A DNA stretch of 64,000 nucleotides from contig CAYMFU010000131.1 of NCBI GenBank assembly GCA_964389805.1, positions 1-64,000 on the forward strand. The letters are read 5' to 3'. Made by a program: the position numbers and the translations under genes. How positions within the stretch are numbered: the first letter of the stretch is position 1; each line of letters begins with the position of its first letter. The notes under the pieces are model-generated. The model was not told the origin of the DNA. It searched no databases and saw only the letters and a list, made by a program, of their open reading frames with translations. Source of the stretch: JAGTVG01 sp964389805. Lineage in GTDB: Bacteria > Bacteroidota > Bacteroidia > Cytophagales > Cyclobacteriaceae. Of the stretch, positions 37,186 to 46,614 are shown one piece after another.

Positions 37186-37970
37186 TTCTCAGTAATATCG
37201 CTTTCCAGGTCAGGTTCGATATTAAACAGACCATACATTGCGGATCCAGAACCTGTTAATGAGGCATATACAGCCCCCTTTTCATATAACCTGGTTTTTA
37301 CTTTTTTTAATTCGGGATACTTTTCGGTGATTGGTTCCTCAAAATCATTTTTTAGAAAGTTTTTCCAGACATCCACAGACTTAGAAGTGATGTGGGATTT
37401 AATCTCATTTTTTGGTTGGGCTGGCCTTACAGCATGATAAGCGTCTCTAGTTGATATGGACAAATCTGGTTTCAGGATACAGATGAAATACCCCTTTAAG
37501 TCCACATTGAGTTCATTCATTTGTTCACCACGGCCCTCCACCAACATGGGTTCATTATATATAAAAAAGGGACAGTCACTACCCAGTAAACCGGCATAAT
37601 CTTCCAAAACACTATCATCGAGAAAAAGATCGAAAAATCCGTTCAGCATTTTTAAAGCAAAGGCACCATCCGACGAGCCTCCACCTAGTCCGGCTTCCAG
37701 CGGTATATTCTTATGAAGGTGAATAGAAACGTTAGGAAGGTTGAAATCTTTTTTAAGTAATTTATAGGCTTTAACAACCAGATTTTCATGCTTATCCCCC
37801 GGGATGTGTAATCCACTGGTCTTGAAATCAAATGTGTTGGATAGATTAATCTCAAGCACATCGCTTAAGGGTACGGGATAGAAGCAGGAGGATATATTGT
37901 GATAGCCATCGCCCCTTTTTTCAATTATATCCAAGCCCAAATTGATCTTGGCATTTGGAAAAGATATCAT
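37158..37970 (-). CDS. ispE: 4-diphosphocytidyl-2-C-methyl-D-erythritol kinase
   Basis: 270 residues, GHMP kinase fold. The N-terminal FPNAKINLGLDIIEKRGDGYH and the ATP loop LEAGLGGGSSDGAFAL are diagnostic, and the C-terminal LTGSGSAMYGLF is motif 3. It phosphorylates CDP-ME in the MEP isoprenoid pathway, so the organism uses the non-mevalonate route. It lies 15 bp after fabI on the same strand. Confidence 0.95.
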   Translation of the reverse strand: MISFPNAKINLGLDIIEKRGDGYHNISSCFYPVPLSDVLEINLSNTFDFKTSGLHIPGDKHENLVVKAYKLLKKDFNLPNVSIHLHKNIPLEAGLGGGSSDGAFALKMLNGFFDLFLDDSVLEDYAGLLGSDCPFFIYNEPMLVEGRGEQMNELNVDLKGYFICILKPDLSISTRDAYHAVRPAQPKNEIKSHITSKSVDVWKNFLKNDFEEPITEKYPELKKVKTRLYEKGAVYASLTGSGSAMYGLFNIEPDLESDITENYFNWVGAL

Positions 37971-37985
37971 TTTAACTCCAGGTAA

Positions 37986-38804
37986 TTACTTCTTCTGTAA
38001 ATCTTGAATTAATTCTTCCGTCATACCTGAGGAAGAAAATCCGCCATCATGCATTAAATTTTGCATGGTCACTTTACGGGTGAGATCCGAAAACAAAGCA
38101 ATAATGTAATTTGCACACTCCTGTGCGGTTGCATTTCCAAGAGGCGACATTTTTTCAGAATAATCTAAAAATGTATCAAATCCTCCAACACCTGAACCTG
38201 CAGTTGTAACCGTAGGGGATTGAGAAACAGTATTTACACGCACATGCTTTGACTTTCCAAATCGATATCCATAACTCCTTGCGATAGACTCAAGCATAGC
38301 TTTTGCCTGGGCCATATCCGAATAGTCTGGGAAAGTTCTTTGTGCGGCTATATATGAAAGTCCAACTATTGATCCCCACTCATTCATAACATCCAGCTTT
38401 TCAGCCACTTGCATAAGTTTATGAAAGGAAATGGCCGAAACATCGAGCGCTTTTATCATCCATTCGTAATTTAGATCTCCATAACTACGTCCTTTCCGAA
38501 CATTCGGGCTCATTCCTATAGAATGAAGAATAAAATCAACGCCACCACCAAAATTATCCATAGCAGACTTGTACAGGTTCTCGAGATCCTCTAATGAAGT
38601 TGCATCAGCCCCAATTACAGGGGCATTGCCAATCTTTTCGGATAGTTCATGTATGATCCCCATCCTTAAGGCTATAGGTGCATTTGTCAGAACAATAGAA
38701 GCCCCTTCTTCATAAGCTCTAAGTGCGGCTCTCCAGGCTATTGACTTTTGGTCAAGCGCTCCAAAAATGATTCCTTTTTTACCTTTTAGAAGATTAAATG
38801 CCAT
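37986..38804 (-). CDS. fabI: Enoyl-[acyl-carrier-protein] reductase (NADH)
   Basis: 272 residues, short-chain dehydrogenase fold. The nucleotide-binding segment (LKGKKGIIFGALDQKSIAWRAA) and the FabI-type catalytic Tyr-x6-Lys, YSDMAQAK, after GLSYIAAQRTFP identify it. It carries out the last step of each fatty-acid elongation cycle and is the triclosan target class. It probably forms a two-gene unit with ispE. Confidence 0.96.
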   Translation of the reverse strand: MAFNLLKGKKGIIFGALDQKSIAWRAALRAYEEGASIVLTNAPIALRMGIIHELSEKIGNAPVIGADATSLEDLENLYKSAMDNFGGGVDFILHSIGMSPNVRKGRSYGDLNYEWMIKALDVSAISFHKLMQVAEKLDVMNEWGSIVGLSYIAAQRTFPDYSDMAQAKAMLESIARSYGYRFGKSKHVRVNTVSQSPTVTTAGSGVGGFDTFLDYSEKMSPLGNATAQECANYIIALFSDLTRKVTMQNLMHDGGFSSSGMTEELIQDLQKK

Positions 38805-38877
38805 GTATTCAAAATTTTAGTGTGCAAATGTATGAATATATTCTTGTTATTAAAACATTTTTTAGAGACTTAAAGAC

Positions 38878-39660
38878 CTATATATGTATATATCCATTCA
38901 TATAAGTAACTGCATGGCCACCCATTAAAACACGGTCACCCAGGTTTTCACATAGTAAAATTCCCCCGCGTTTGGAGCATTGCCAGGCGCTCATGTATTT
39001 TTTGTTTAATACCCCTGACCAGTAAGGAATTAGGTGCGTATGTGCCGATCCGGTAACAGGATCTTCGTCAATACCAACAGCCGGTGCAAAGAAACGCGAC
39101 ACAAAATCAAAATCCTTTCCCTGTGCAGTAGCGATCACTCCAATATCATTCATTTTTATGAGCTGTCTGAAATCAGGATTAAGTTTTAACACATCCTTTT
39201 CATGTTCATAAACAAGCATTAATTTTTTCCCTTTTAGTGCATATTTTGGTCTCAATCCCATAGCTTCTCCATAAATATCTTTGTTTTTTACAGTTCTTGG
39301 CTTTTGGGCAGGGAAATCCAGGTATATTAACCCGTCTTTCCGGCGTTTCACAAATAGGATGCCACTGGCAGAAAAAAACTCTATTGAGTCTTCGTTATGG
39401 CTCAAATGGCTGAACAGCACATGGGCAGTTGCCAGAGTTGCATGGCCACAGAGGTCTACTTCACTTAATGGGGTGAACCATTTTATTTCATATCCGGCAT
39501 CCACTTTTACAATAAAAGCTGTCTCAGATAGGTTATTCTCCATCCCGATTGCTTGCATAATTTCATTTGGCAACCATTCCTCCAGTATGCATACAGCAGC
39601 TGGATTACCTTTAAATAATTCACTGTGAAAAGAATCTACCTGGTAAATCGGGATATTCAT
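38878..39660 (-). CDS. PhzF family isomerase/epimerase-like protein
   Basis: 260 residues. The PhzF fold is indicated by IYQVDSFHSELFKGNPAAVCILE, the conserved glutamate in NLSETAFIV, EVDLCGHATLATAHVL and DEDPVTGSAHTHLIPYW. The family contains phenazine isomerases and amino-acid racemase-like enzymes, and the substrate here is unknown. No phenazine genes are present. It is monocistronic between fabI and the divergent hemH. Confidence 0.9.
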   Translation of the reverse strand: MNIPIYQVDSFHSELFKGNPAAVCILEEWLPNEIMQAIGMENNLSETAFIVKVDAGYEIKWFTPLSEVDLCGHATLATAHVLFSHLSHNEDSIEFFSASGILFVKRRKDGLIYLDFPAQKPRTVKNKDIYGEAMGLRPKYALKGKKLMLVYEHEKDVLKLNPDFRQLIKMNDIGVIATAQGKDFDFVSRFFAPAVGIDEDPVTGSAHTHLIPYWSGVLNKKYMSAWQCSKRGGILLCENLGDRVLMGGHAVTYMNGYIHI

Positions 39661-39751
39661 ACAGGACTATTTTAAATAATGTGTTTTATTAAATTGAAGG
39701 TAAGATGTAGTATACTTATACATTGAATATACTTGCATTATCTGATGAAAT

Positions 39752-40777
39752 ATGAAACATAAGAAGACAGGCATATTAGTTGTTAATTTGGGAACACCTG
39801 ATCATCACACGGTTCCTCATGTTAGAAAATATTTGAGAGAATTCCTAATGGATGGTCGTGTTATTGATATCCCTCATTTTAAAAGATGGTTATTGGTTAA
39901 TCTTATCATAGCGCCCTTCCGTGCTCCAAAATCTGCCAAAGTTTATCAACAACTTTGGACTGAAAATGGGTCTCCACTACTTTTTTATGGTGAAGAAATT
40001 GAAAAAAAACTTCAATCGACTCTGGGAGATGAATTTATTGTAAAACTCGGCATGCGCTATCAGAATCCCTCGATAAAGACGGTGCTTGGACGATTAAAGA
40101 AATCTAACATTTCTTCTTTGATCGTATTACCTCTTTTCCCTCAATACGCTTCTGCCACGACCGGATCTATCCACCAGGAGGTAATGGAACAGATAAAAGG
40201 ATGGGAAAATATTCCGGAATTACATTTTATAAATAGTTATTGCAATGATAAGGACTTCATTAAAGCATTTGCTGAAAGATCAAGGGAGGCATTAAAGGAT
40301 AAGGATTTCGATTTGATGCTGTTTTCGTATCATGGATTGCCCGAAAGACAGATATTGAAAGCTTCTGTGAACAACTTTTGCAAATTGAATGATTGTTGTG
40401 CCACCTATGGGATACAAAATCAGTTCTGTTACAGGGCACAATGCTATGAAACCACGAGGTTACTCGCCAGCGAACTCGGAATTACGGATGACAAATACCA
40501 GATTGTATTTCAATCACGCCTTGGTAAGTCTCCCTGGATACAACCTTATGCCGGTGAAGTTATCAGGTCACTCCCCTCTAAAGGCATTAAAAAGGTGGCT
40601 GTAATGATGCCATCATTTGTAGCTGATTGCCTTGAAACTATTGTAGAAGTGGGATCGGAATTCAGGGAAATTTTTGAAAAAGCCGGAGGAGAAGAATGGA
40701 TATTCATCGAGAGTCTTAATGATTCAAAATCCTGGATTGAAACACTTGAAAAATTGATTCGAAGGAACCTAAATTAA
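39752..40777 (+). CDS. hemH: Ferrochelatase with a cysteine-rich insertion
   Basis: 341 residues. It inserts ferrous iron into porphyrin at the end of haem synthesis. Family marks are VNLGTPDHHTVPHVRKYLREFL, LPLFPQYASATTGSI and the metal-site histidine in FSYHGLPERQ. After that motif there is a segment with five cysteines (C210, C215, C216, C226, C231) preceding the ETTRLLASELG helix, where E. coli HemH has one. This may bind an Fe-S cluster or another metal. The near-consensus TATACTTG at 39728-39735 is a possible -7 element. Its 3' end overlaps the convergent cysteine desulfurase by 9 bp. Confidence 0.94.
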   Translation: MKHKKTGILVVNLGTPDHHTVPHVRKYLREFLMDGRVIDIPHFKRWLLVNLIIAPFRAPKSAKVYQQLWTENGSPLLFYGEEIEKKLQSTLGDEFIVKLGMRYQNPSIKTVLGRLKKSNISSLIVLPLFPQYASATTGSIHQEVMEQIKGWENIPELHFINSYCNDKDFIKAFAERSREALKDKDFDLMLFSYHGLPERQILKASVNNFCKLNDCCATYGIQNQFCYRAQCYETTRLLASELGITDDKYQIVFQSRLGKSPWIQPYAGEVIRSLPSKGIKKVAVMMPSFVADCLETIVEVGSEFREIFEKAGGEEWIFIESLNDSKSWIETLEKLIRRNLN

Positions 40778-41899
40778 AATCTCCTTGATTTTATTAAGTG
40801 TGTAATCAACTTCCTCCGGAGTATTAAACTTGCTAAAGGAAAACCGAATAGTTGTTCTTTCGTTGTCTGCCTTCAAAGCATTGATCACATGTGATCCTTT
40901 TAACGCCCCACTCGCACAAGCTGAGCCTCCGGAAGCAGCGACACCATTCAGGTCAAGCTGAAACAAGATCATCTCATTTTTATCTGAAGGAGGAAGGCTG
41001 ACACTAAGAACGGAATACAAACTTTCCTGAATATCTTCACTTAAGCCATTAAACTTAACATCTTTAATTATTTTCTTAAGCCCTTTGATCATCCTTGATT
41101 TCAGGGATTCAATATGCTTTCGATTTGCAGATAGCTGATCATAAGCAATTTCCATAGCTTTTGCAAGACCAACAATCCCGTATACATTTTCTGTGCCTGC
41201 CCGCATATCTCTTTCCTGCCCCCCACCCAGAATATAAGGCGGTATGCGGGTAGAAGAATTGATATACATAAAACCTATTCCCTTTGGACCATGAAATTTA
41301 TGCGCTGATCCTAATACCGCATTGATATTCACTTTTTTCAGATCCAAAACATATCTTGCCATCGATTGTACAGTGTCTGATTGAAACAAAGCCTTATGTT
41401 CCTTGCATATTTTACCAATTTCTTCCAGATCAATTAGATTTCCTATCTCGTTATTAGCATGCATTAAAGACACCAGATTGTCCTTTTTTCCCTTTAAAAG
41501 ATCGACTAAATGGTCTTTGTTGATGTTACCATTTTCATCAATATCGAGGAAGTGGATTTTGGTCAAGCCGATAGATTCAAAGAACTCCAGGGAATGGAGA
41601 ACAGCGTGATGTTCAATAGGAGAAGTAATGACATTTTTTATATCATAGCGTCGTATTAGTCCACTCAAACTGGTATTGTCGGCTTCTGTCCCTCCGGATG
41701 TAAAAAAAATTTCTCCGGGACTGGTATTTAGAAGTTCCGCGACCTTTTTTCGTGCAGCTTCTATTGCTGATTTTGATACACGGCCATAAGCGTGGGTAGA
41801 AGAAGGATTGCCAAAACCATCTTTAAGATAGGGCTGCATGGCCTCATACACTTGTGGATCAAGTGGGGTGGTTGCAGCATTATCTAGGTAAACTTTCAT
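40769..41899 (-). CDS. Cysteine desulfurase (NifS/IscS-like)
   Basis: 376 residues, PLP fold type I. The N-terminal VYLDNAATTPLDPQV, SGGTEADNTSL, the PLP lysine in GSAHKFHGPKGIGF and the mobile catalytic cysteine loop GGSACASGAL are all present. It makes persulfide sulfur from cysteine for Fe-S clusters or tRNA thiolation. No IscU or SufE is adjacent, so its pathway is not fixed. It overlaps the upstream mutase gene by 4 bp. Confidence 0.93.
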   Translation of the reverse strand: MKVYLDNAATTPLDPQVYEAMQPYLKDGFGNPSSTHAYGRVSKSAIEAARKKVAELLNTSPGEIFFTSGGTEADNTSLSGLIRRYDIKNVITSPIEHHAVLHSLEFFESIGLTKIHFLDIDENGNINKDHLVDLLKGKKDNLVSLMHANNEIGNLIDLEEIGKICKEHKALFQSDTVQSMARYVLDLKKVNINAVLGSAHKFHGPKGIGFMYINSSTRIPPYILGGGQERDMRAGTENVYGIVGLAKAMEIAYDQLSANRKHIESLKSRMIKGLKKIIKDVKFNGLSEDIQESLYSVLSVSLPPSDKNEMILFQLDLNGVAASGGSACASGALKGSHVINALKADNERTTIRFSFSKFNTPEEVDYTLNKIKEILI

Positions 41900-43293
41900 T
41901 TATATCCTTGTTCAGAAATAATCTCTTTAATATCCTCTATTATTTTATTGGCCAGAATTTCCGCCTTGGACAATACATCAGATTCAGAAATGATTCTTAT
42001 AATAGGCTCCGTATTCGATTTACGGAGATGAACCCATTCATTTCCGAATTCTATTTTTACGCCGTCAATAGTATTAACTGGTTGAGCCTTGTATTTGTTT
42101 TTAATACTCTCAAGGATCCCATCGACATCAATATCTGGGGTAAGTTCAATTTTATTTTTCGAAATTGAATAGTTAGGATATGAAGTCCATAAAAAAGAGG
42201 CCGGTTTCCCAAATTTAGCAAGGTAGGTCAGGAATAAAGCAATACCTACTAGGGCATCGCGACCATAGTGCAGTTCAGGATAAATAACACCACCGTTCCC
42301 CTCTCCGCCAATTACGGCATTATTTTCTTTCATGACATGAACTACATTAACTTCTCCTACGGCAGCTGGAAAATAATTGCAACCATATTTCTCAGTAACG
42401 TCAGCAAGTGCTCTTGAAGAAGACAAGTTTGAGACAGTACTTCCTTTCTTATTCTGTAATATATAATCAGCCACAGCAACCAAAGTATATTCTTCTCCAA
42501 AGGGTATGCCGTTCTCAGCGATAAGTGCCAGTCTGTCAACATCCGGATCAACTACGATACCAAGATCGAAGTTGCCCTTTTCAATTTCTCCACATATCTC
42601 GGTAAGATTCTCAGGTACGGGTTCAGGATTATGAGGGAAATGTCCATTTGGCTCAATATAATGAGCACTTATCCGGTCAACGCCAAGGGCATTGAGCAGT
42701 TTTGGGACTGCAATTCCCCCGGTCGAGTTTACACAGTCTATGGCAATTTTAAAATTCCTTTCCCTGATGGCTTCTACATCAATAAGCGGTAGTTCGAGAA
42801 TTCCCTTAATATGTCTTTCAATATAATCATCTATAATCTCGTAGGAGCCAATTTTATTCTGTGTTTTAAACACAAATTCCTGTTTTTCAGAAATATCAAG
42901 GATATATTGCCCATCTTCTTCGGATATAAACTCTCCTTTTGAGTTCAGGAACTTGAGAGCATTCCAGTTAAGTGGATTGTGGCTTGCTGTAACAATTATT
43001 CCGCCACCAGCAGATTCTTTTTCAACTGCAAATTCAACCGTGGGTGTAGTAGATAATCCAAGATTAATTACATCGATTCCCAGATTTCGCAATGTATGAA
43101 TAGTGAGGTCTGCAATCCATGGACCTGAAATTCGGGCATCACGCCCAATAACTACTTTCTTGGAGCCAGCCTGCTCCCTGACCCACATGCCATATGCTGC
43201 AGTAAAATTTATAACATCAATGGGGGTTAATCCTTCTCCTGGCACGCCTCCAATTGTGCCACGAATCCCTGAAATGGATTTAATCAAAGCCAC
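41896..43293 (-). CDS. glmM: Phosphoglucosamine/phosphohexose mutase
   Basis: 465 residues from a GTG start giving MALIKSISGIRGTIGG. The phosphoserine loop is TASHNPLNW with S104; the Mg-binding loop is DPDVDRLAL; the sugar loop is GEGNGG and the phosphate site is RKSNTEPIIRI. The alpha-D-phosphohexomutase family interconverts hexose 1- and 6-phosphates; the RGT start and length fit GlmM (UDP-GlcNAc supply), though PMM/PGM activity is not excluded. It is translationally coupled to the cysteine desulfurase. Confidence 0.88.
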   Translation of the reverse strand: MALIKSISGIRGTIGGVPGEGLTPIDVINFTAAYGMWVREQAGSKKVVIGRDARISGPWIADLTIHTLRNLGIDVINLGLSTTPTVEFAVEKESAGGGIIVTASHNPLNWNALKFLNSKGEFISEEDGQYILDISEKQEFVFKTQNKIGSYEIIDDYIERHIKGILELPLIDVEAIRERNFKIAIDCVNSTGGIAVPKLLNALGVDRISAHYIEPNGHFPHNPEPVPENLTEICGEIEKGNFDLGIVVDPDVDRLALIAENGIPFGEEYTLVAVADYILQNKKGSTVSNLSSSRALADVTEKYGCNYFPAAVGEVNVVHVMKENNAVIGGEGNGGVIYPELHYGRDALVGIALFLTYLAKFGKPASFLWTSYPNYSISKNKIELTPDIDVDGILESIKNKYKAQPVNTIDGVKIEFGNEWVHLRKSNTEPIIRIISESDVLSKAEILANKIIEDIKEIISEQGYK

Positions 43294-43334
43294 GGTAATC
43301 GGTTTTTAGTAAATAGAATCAGTTTGGGTAATGC

Positions 43335-43556
43335 TTATTTGAATTTTGAAAGTACTTTATTGACTTCACTCTGACACTTGTCACCTGGTTCTACCTTTCG
43401 GCTACAAGCACCACAGGAAACACCTTCCTTATGAAGGAATGGGCTTTGTGATGCACATGTTCCCCTAAATTTACCACCCTTAACAAAAATGAGCCGAATT
43501 GACATCAGCAGGAAAAAGATCCCGACCAATATGATAGCAAGTATAACAGTTGTCAT
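43335..43556 (-). CDS. Small cysteine-rich membrane protein, NqrM-like
   Basis: 73 residues. One N-terminal membrane helix (2-25) is followed by a short domain with C34, C48, C51 and C61, in the order GTC, CGAC, KC. The layout of one helix and then a G-[ST]-C motif with further cysteines resembles NqrM (DUF539), the iron-delivery maturation factor of Na+-NQR. The resemblance is by eye only. It is upstream of the phosphohexose mutase on the same strand (41-bp gap) and divergent from mazG. Confidence 0.6.
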   Translation of the reverse strand: MTTVILAIILVGIFFLLMSIRLIFVKGGKFRGTCASQSPFLHKEGVSCGACSRKVEPGDKCQSEVNKVLSKFK

Positions 43557-43662
43557 TTAATTCAAATATTTTGAGCAAATTTACACGATATTTTTAGTAA
43601 CGAACAAATCTGATCAATGTTTTCTGATTGGTTCCGGCCTATAAAATTATAAATTGAATGAT

Positions 43663-44487
43663 ATGCCAAAAATTGATGTTCCCAATGATCCAGATCGCAT
43701 CAGGAAACTCAAGGCCTTTGATAATTTGCTGACCATAATGGATGAGTTGAGGATCAATTGTCCCTGGGATAAAAAACAGACATTTGAATCTTTAAGATAC
43801 CTGACTATAGAAGAAGTTTATGAACTTTCAGACGGAATATTGGATCATGACCTCGAAGAGATTAAAAAAGAACTGGGGGATTTGATGTTACACCTTGTTT
43901 TTTATGCAAAAATTGCTTCTGAGAAAAAGGCTTTTGACATAGGTGATGTTTTGGAAACCATTTGTAATAAACTCATACATAGACACCCGCACGTTTATGG
44001 GGATGTAGACGTTGAAGATGAGGAGACAGTCAAACAGAACTGGGAAAAAATCAAATTAAAGGAGAAGGGTATTCAGTCAGTATTAGGGGGCGTCCCCAAT
44101 GCATTGCCAGCCCTGGTGAAGGCGATGAGGGTACAGGAAAAGGCCCGCGGGGTAGGTTTTGACTGGGAAGAAAAGGAACAAGTCTGGGAAAAAGTACGCG
44201 AGGAAATGGAAGAGTTCCACAGAGAGTTCAACCTGTATGAAGAAGGGAAAATAGATATAAACACCGCGACAAATGAATTTGGTGATTTATTATTCTCGCT
44301 AGTCAATTATGCCCGGTTCATCGACATCAACCCTGAGGATGCACTGGAAAGGACCAATAAAAAGTTTATCAGCCGTTTTCAATACCTTGAAAATGAAACC
44401 AGGAAGGCAGGCAGGAAGATCTCGGACATGAGTCTTGAAGAGATGGACGTATATTGGGAAAAAGCAAAAAAAATTAATACAGAATAA
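43663..44487 (+). CDS. mazG: Nucleoside triphosphate pyrophosphohydrolase MazG
   Basis: 274 residues from the ATG at 43663 (MPKIDVPND); the in-frame TTG at 43654 is less likely. Two MazG domains are visible. The first has CPWDKKQTFESLRYLTIEEVYEL with EEIKKELGDLMLHL, and the second has GFDWEEKEQVWEKVREEMEE with NEFGDLLFSLVNYARF. Both carry the EExxE/ExxD metal-binding pattern. It hydrolyses (d)NTPs to monophosphates and PPi, a housekeeping or stress role. Confidence 0.95.
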   Translation: MPKIDVPNDPDRIRKLKAFDNLLTIMDELRINCPWDKKQTFESLRYLTIEEVYELSDGILDHDLEEIKKELGDLMLHLVFYAKIASEKKAFDIGDVLETICNKLIHRHPHVYGDVDVEDEETVKQNWEKIKLKEKGIQSVLGGVPNALPALVKAMRVQEKARGVGFDWEEKEQVWEKVREEMEEFHREFNLYEEGKIDINTATNEFGDLLFSLVNYARFIDINPEDALERTNKKFISRFQYLENETRKAGRKISDMSLEEMDVYWEKAKKINTE

Positions 44488-44585
44488 AAGACATATTAGG
44501 TAATATTTATAAGTGTTGGCTATTTTCAAATACTGATAAAAGAATGTAAGAAAGACTTATCTCTATAAACTGACATTTTAATAAA

Positions 44586-44930
44586 ATGATAATTAAAATA
44601 TACCATAACCCACGTTGCAGGAAAAGTCGCGAAACCCTCGAATTGATCAGGGAAGCTGGGCATGAGCCGGAAATCATAGATTATCTTCAAAATCCGCCGT
44701 CAGAATCAGAATTAATAGAACTACTCGAAGGAATGGGCAAAAACCCTGTAGAACTTGTAAGAAAGGGTGAAGACATTTTCAAATCACAATTTAAAGGAAA
44801 AACTTTCTCGAATGCAGAATGGATTAAAATTATGATCGGGAATCCTAAATTAATTGAAAGACCAATTGTAGTTAAGGGGGATGAAGTCATACTGGGGAGA
44901 CCTCCTGAAAATGTCAAAAAAATATTATAA
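44586..44930 (+). CDS. arsC: ArsC-like protein (arsenate reductase, glutaredoxin-coupled family)
   Basis: 114 residues, the usual ArsC/Spx fold length. The N-terminal YHNPRCRKSRETLELI contains the catalytic cysteine (Cys-x-x-Ser), and KTFSNAEWIKIMIGNPKLIERPIV is the family C-terminal block with the conserved arginine. The ArsC family reduces arsenate using glutathione/glutaredoxin, but many members (YffB-like) have no arsenic role. No ars genes are nearby, so the physiological role is open. Confidence 0.85.
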   Translation: MIIKIYHNPRCRKSRETLELIREAGHEPEIIDYLQNPPSESELIELLEGMGKNPVELVRKGEDIFKSQFKGKTFSNAEWIKIMIGNPKLIERPIVVKGDEVILGRPPENVKKIL

Positions 44931-45008
44931 ACAATATAAAAGACTTATTAGAATCCTATTGATGATGTGTAAGATGGATTTTGGTTAAAATGCCTGAAAT
45001 ATCAGTTG

Positions 45009-46484
45009 TTACTGGTATAGTTCTATCCCGATCTTAAAAAATTCATCTTCTTCTTTCCAGAACAAGGGTTCATCTGAATCAGCAATTTCCCTGAGGGCAA
45101 AACCAAACGATTGTGCAAATTTTAGAATATAATTGAAATTTATGGTCCCGGTTTCATCAGAAGGCTGGTGGTAATGTTGGAGAATCTCTTCATCCAAGTC
45201 CCGGAAACCAGCTGAGAAAGTTACAGATGGAATACCTTCTCGAGAAAGCATGATGTTATCGGAATTATTGAATAGAAATTGGGTCTCATCTGTTCCATCA
45301 AAGGCTTCCAAGCTAAAAGCTTCACAGGCTTTATTAAAGACTTGATTTGTATTAATTCGTCTCTTCCCAATAACTGTAACGATGGTTGTGTCATTATAAC
45401 CCCCTCCATCTGTATTAAGGCAAAATACAATGTTATTTAAGGCAACAGTAGATTCCTGAACAAACCATTTACTGCCTAATAATCCTTTTTCTTCACCAGT
45501 AAACAATACAAATATCACCGAACGTTTGGGTGGATATTTCGCCATATTCTCAGCGGCAAGTAGCACACTCATCACCCCGATGGCATTATCACGGGCACCA
45601 TTGTAAATGGAATCACCTGAAGCATCCGGTTTGCCCACTCCAATATGATCATAATGGCCAGAACATACAATGAATTCATTTTTCAATACCGGATCTGTCC
45701 CTTGAACCATTGCTACTACATTATTTGTCACAAATTTCTTCTCTTTCAGGCCAATAACATCAATCTTTAATTCTCCGGAAGGATCTTTACTAAGTCTTGA
45801 TTCTACTGTGCTATTTATATCCCGAACCAGTAAATGCTTGAAATCATCCTTGGATTTTTTTGATAGATCCAATTCAATCTTGGAACGGTTGTAGTAATTA
45901 TAAAACCTGTCCCAATATGGATTGCTTTCTTCAAAAAGCTCAATTAATCCCTTTGCGTTCGCATCTCTGGCTTTTCTTTCAATCATTCTGGATTGTCCGA
46001 TGATCTGTTGTGGATTTAAATTCCCGTTTTTCCCAACATATACAATAAGAAATTTACCTTCGACATCATGATAATCGATTTCATTAATTTGCGGATCATA
46101 GATGTTCAGTTTCGAATTTATTGGCTCCTCTCCTCCGGATAATAGCAATAAATTGCCCTGTGTTGTGATCTCCTCTCCCTGATATTTAATTTTAATTTCA
46201 TCAGGCTGACCTTTATGTACCATATTGACGGGTTGAAAATATCCTTCCAGACCAGGAGCAAAATGCAAACCAGCGTTTTCAAAAAATTCAGCTGCATATT
46301 CTGCAGCAAGCTCCAATCCTATTGATGGGGTATCCCTTCCTTTAAGTTCATCAGAAGCAATAAATTCTGTAATAGATTGCACCTTTTGCAATTTATAAGT
46401 ATGGTCTATGAGGTGATCATTATCCTGACTTGACAACGTATTCGCAAAAGCAATAAAGCATCCTAATAGAATTATCTTTTTCAT
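45009..46484 (-). CDS. Secreted M28 family metallopeptidase
   Basis: 491 residues with a signal peptide (1-19). An inserted PA-like domain (about 85-210) precedes the M28 di-zinc aminopeptidase core: SGHYDHIGVG (first His), GARDNAIGV (bridging Asp), FTGEEKGLLGS (catalytic Glu and ligand Glu), CLNTDGGG (Asp) and the late HYHQPSDE (His). It should cleave N-terminal residues from peptides in the periplasm or outside. It is monocistronic and divergent from a secreted esterase gene. Confidence 0.9.
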   Translation of the reverse strand: MKKIILLGCFIAFANTLSSQDNDHLIDHTYKLQKVQSITEFIASDELKGRDTPSIGLELAAEYAAEFFENAGLHFAPGLEGYFQPVNMVHKGQPDEIKIKYQGEEITTQGNLLLLSGGEEPINSKLNIYDPQINEIDYHDVEGKFLIVYVGKNGNLNPQQIIGQSRMIERKARDANAKGLIELFEESNPYWDRFYNYYNRSKIELDLSKKSKDDFKHLLVRDINSTVESRLSKDPSGELKIDVIGLKEKKFVTNNVVAMVQGTDPVLKNEFIVCSGHYDHIGVGKPDASGDSIYNGARDNAIGVMSVLLAAENMAKYPPKRSVIFVLFTGEEKGLLGSKWFVQESTVALNNIVFCLNTDGGGYNDTTIVTVIGKRRINTNQVFNKACEAFSLEAFDGTDETQFLFNNSDNIMLSREGIPSVTFSAGFRDLDEEILQHYHQPSDETGTINFNYILKFAQSFGFALREIADSDEPLFWKEEDEFFKIGIELYQ

Positions 46485-46614
46485 TTTTCAATCTTTAACT
46501 TCTAAAAATAACAATAATAAAAAAAACGGCATGTATTATAAATATTAATTTAAATTTGTTTGTAAGAAAACTTTTTGAAAATACATGCATTAAACTCTGC
46601 TAATAGCATTTTTT

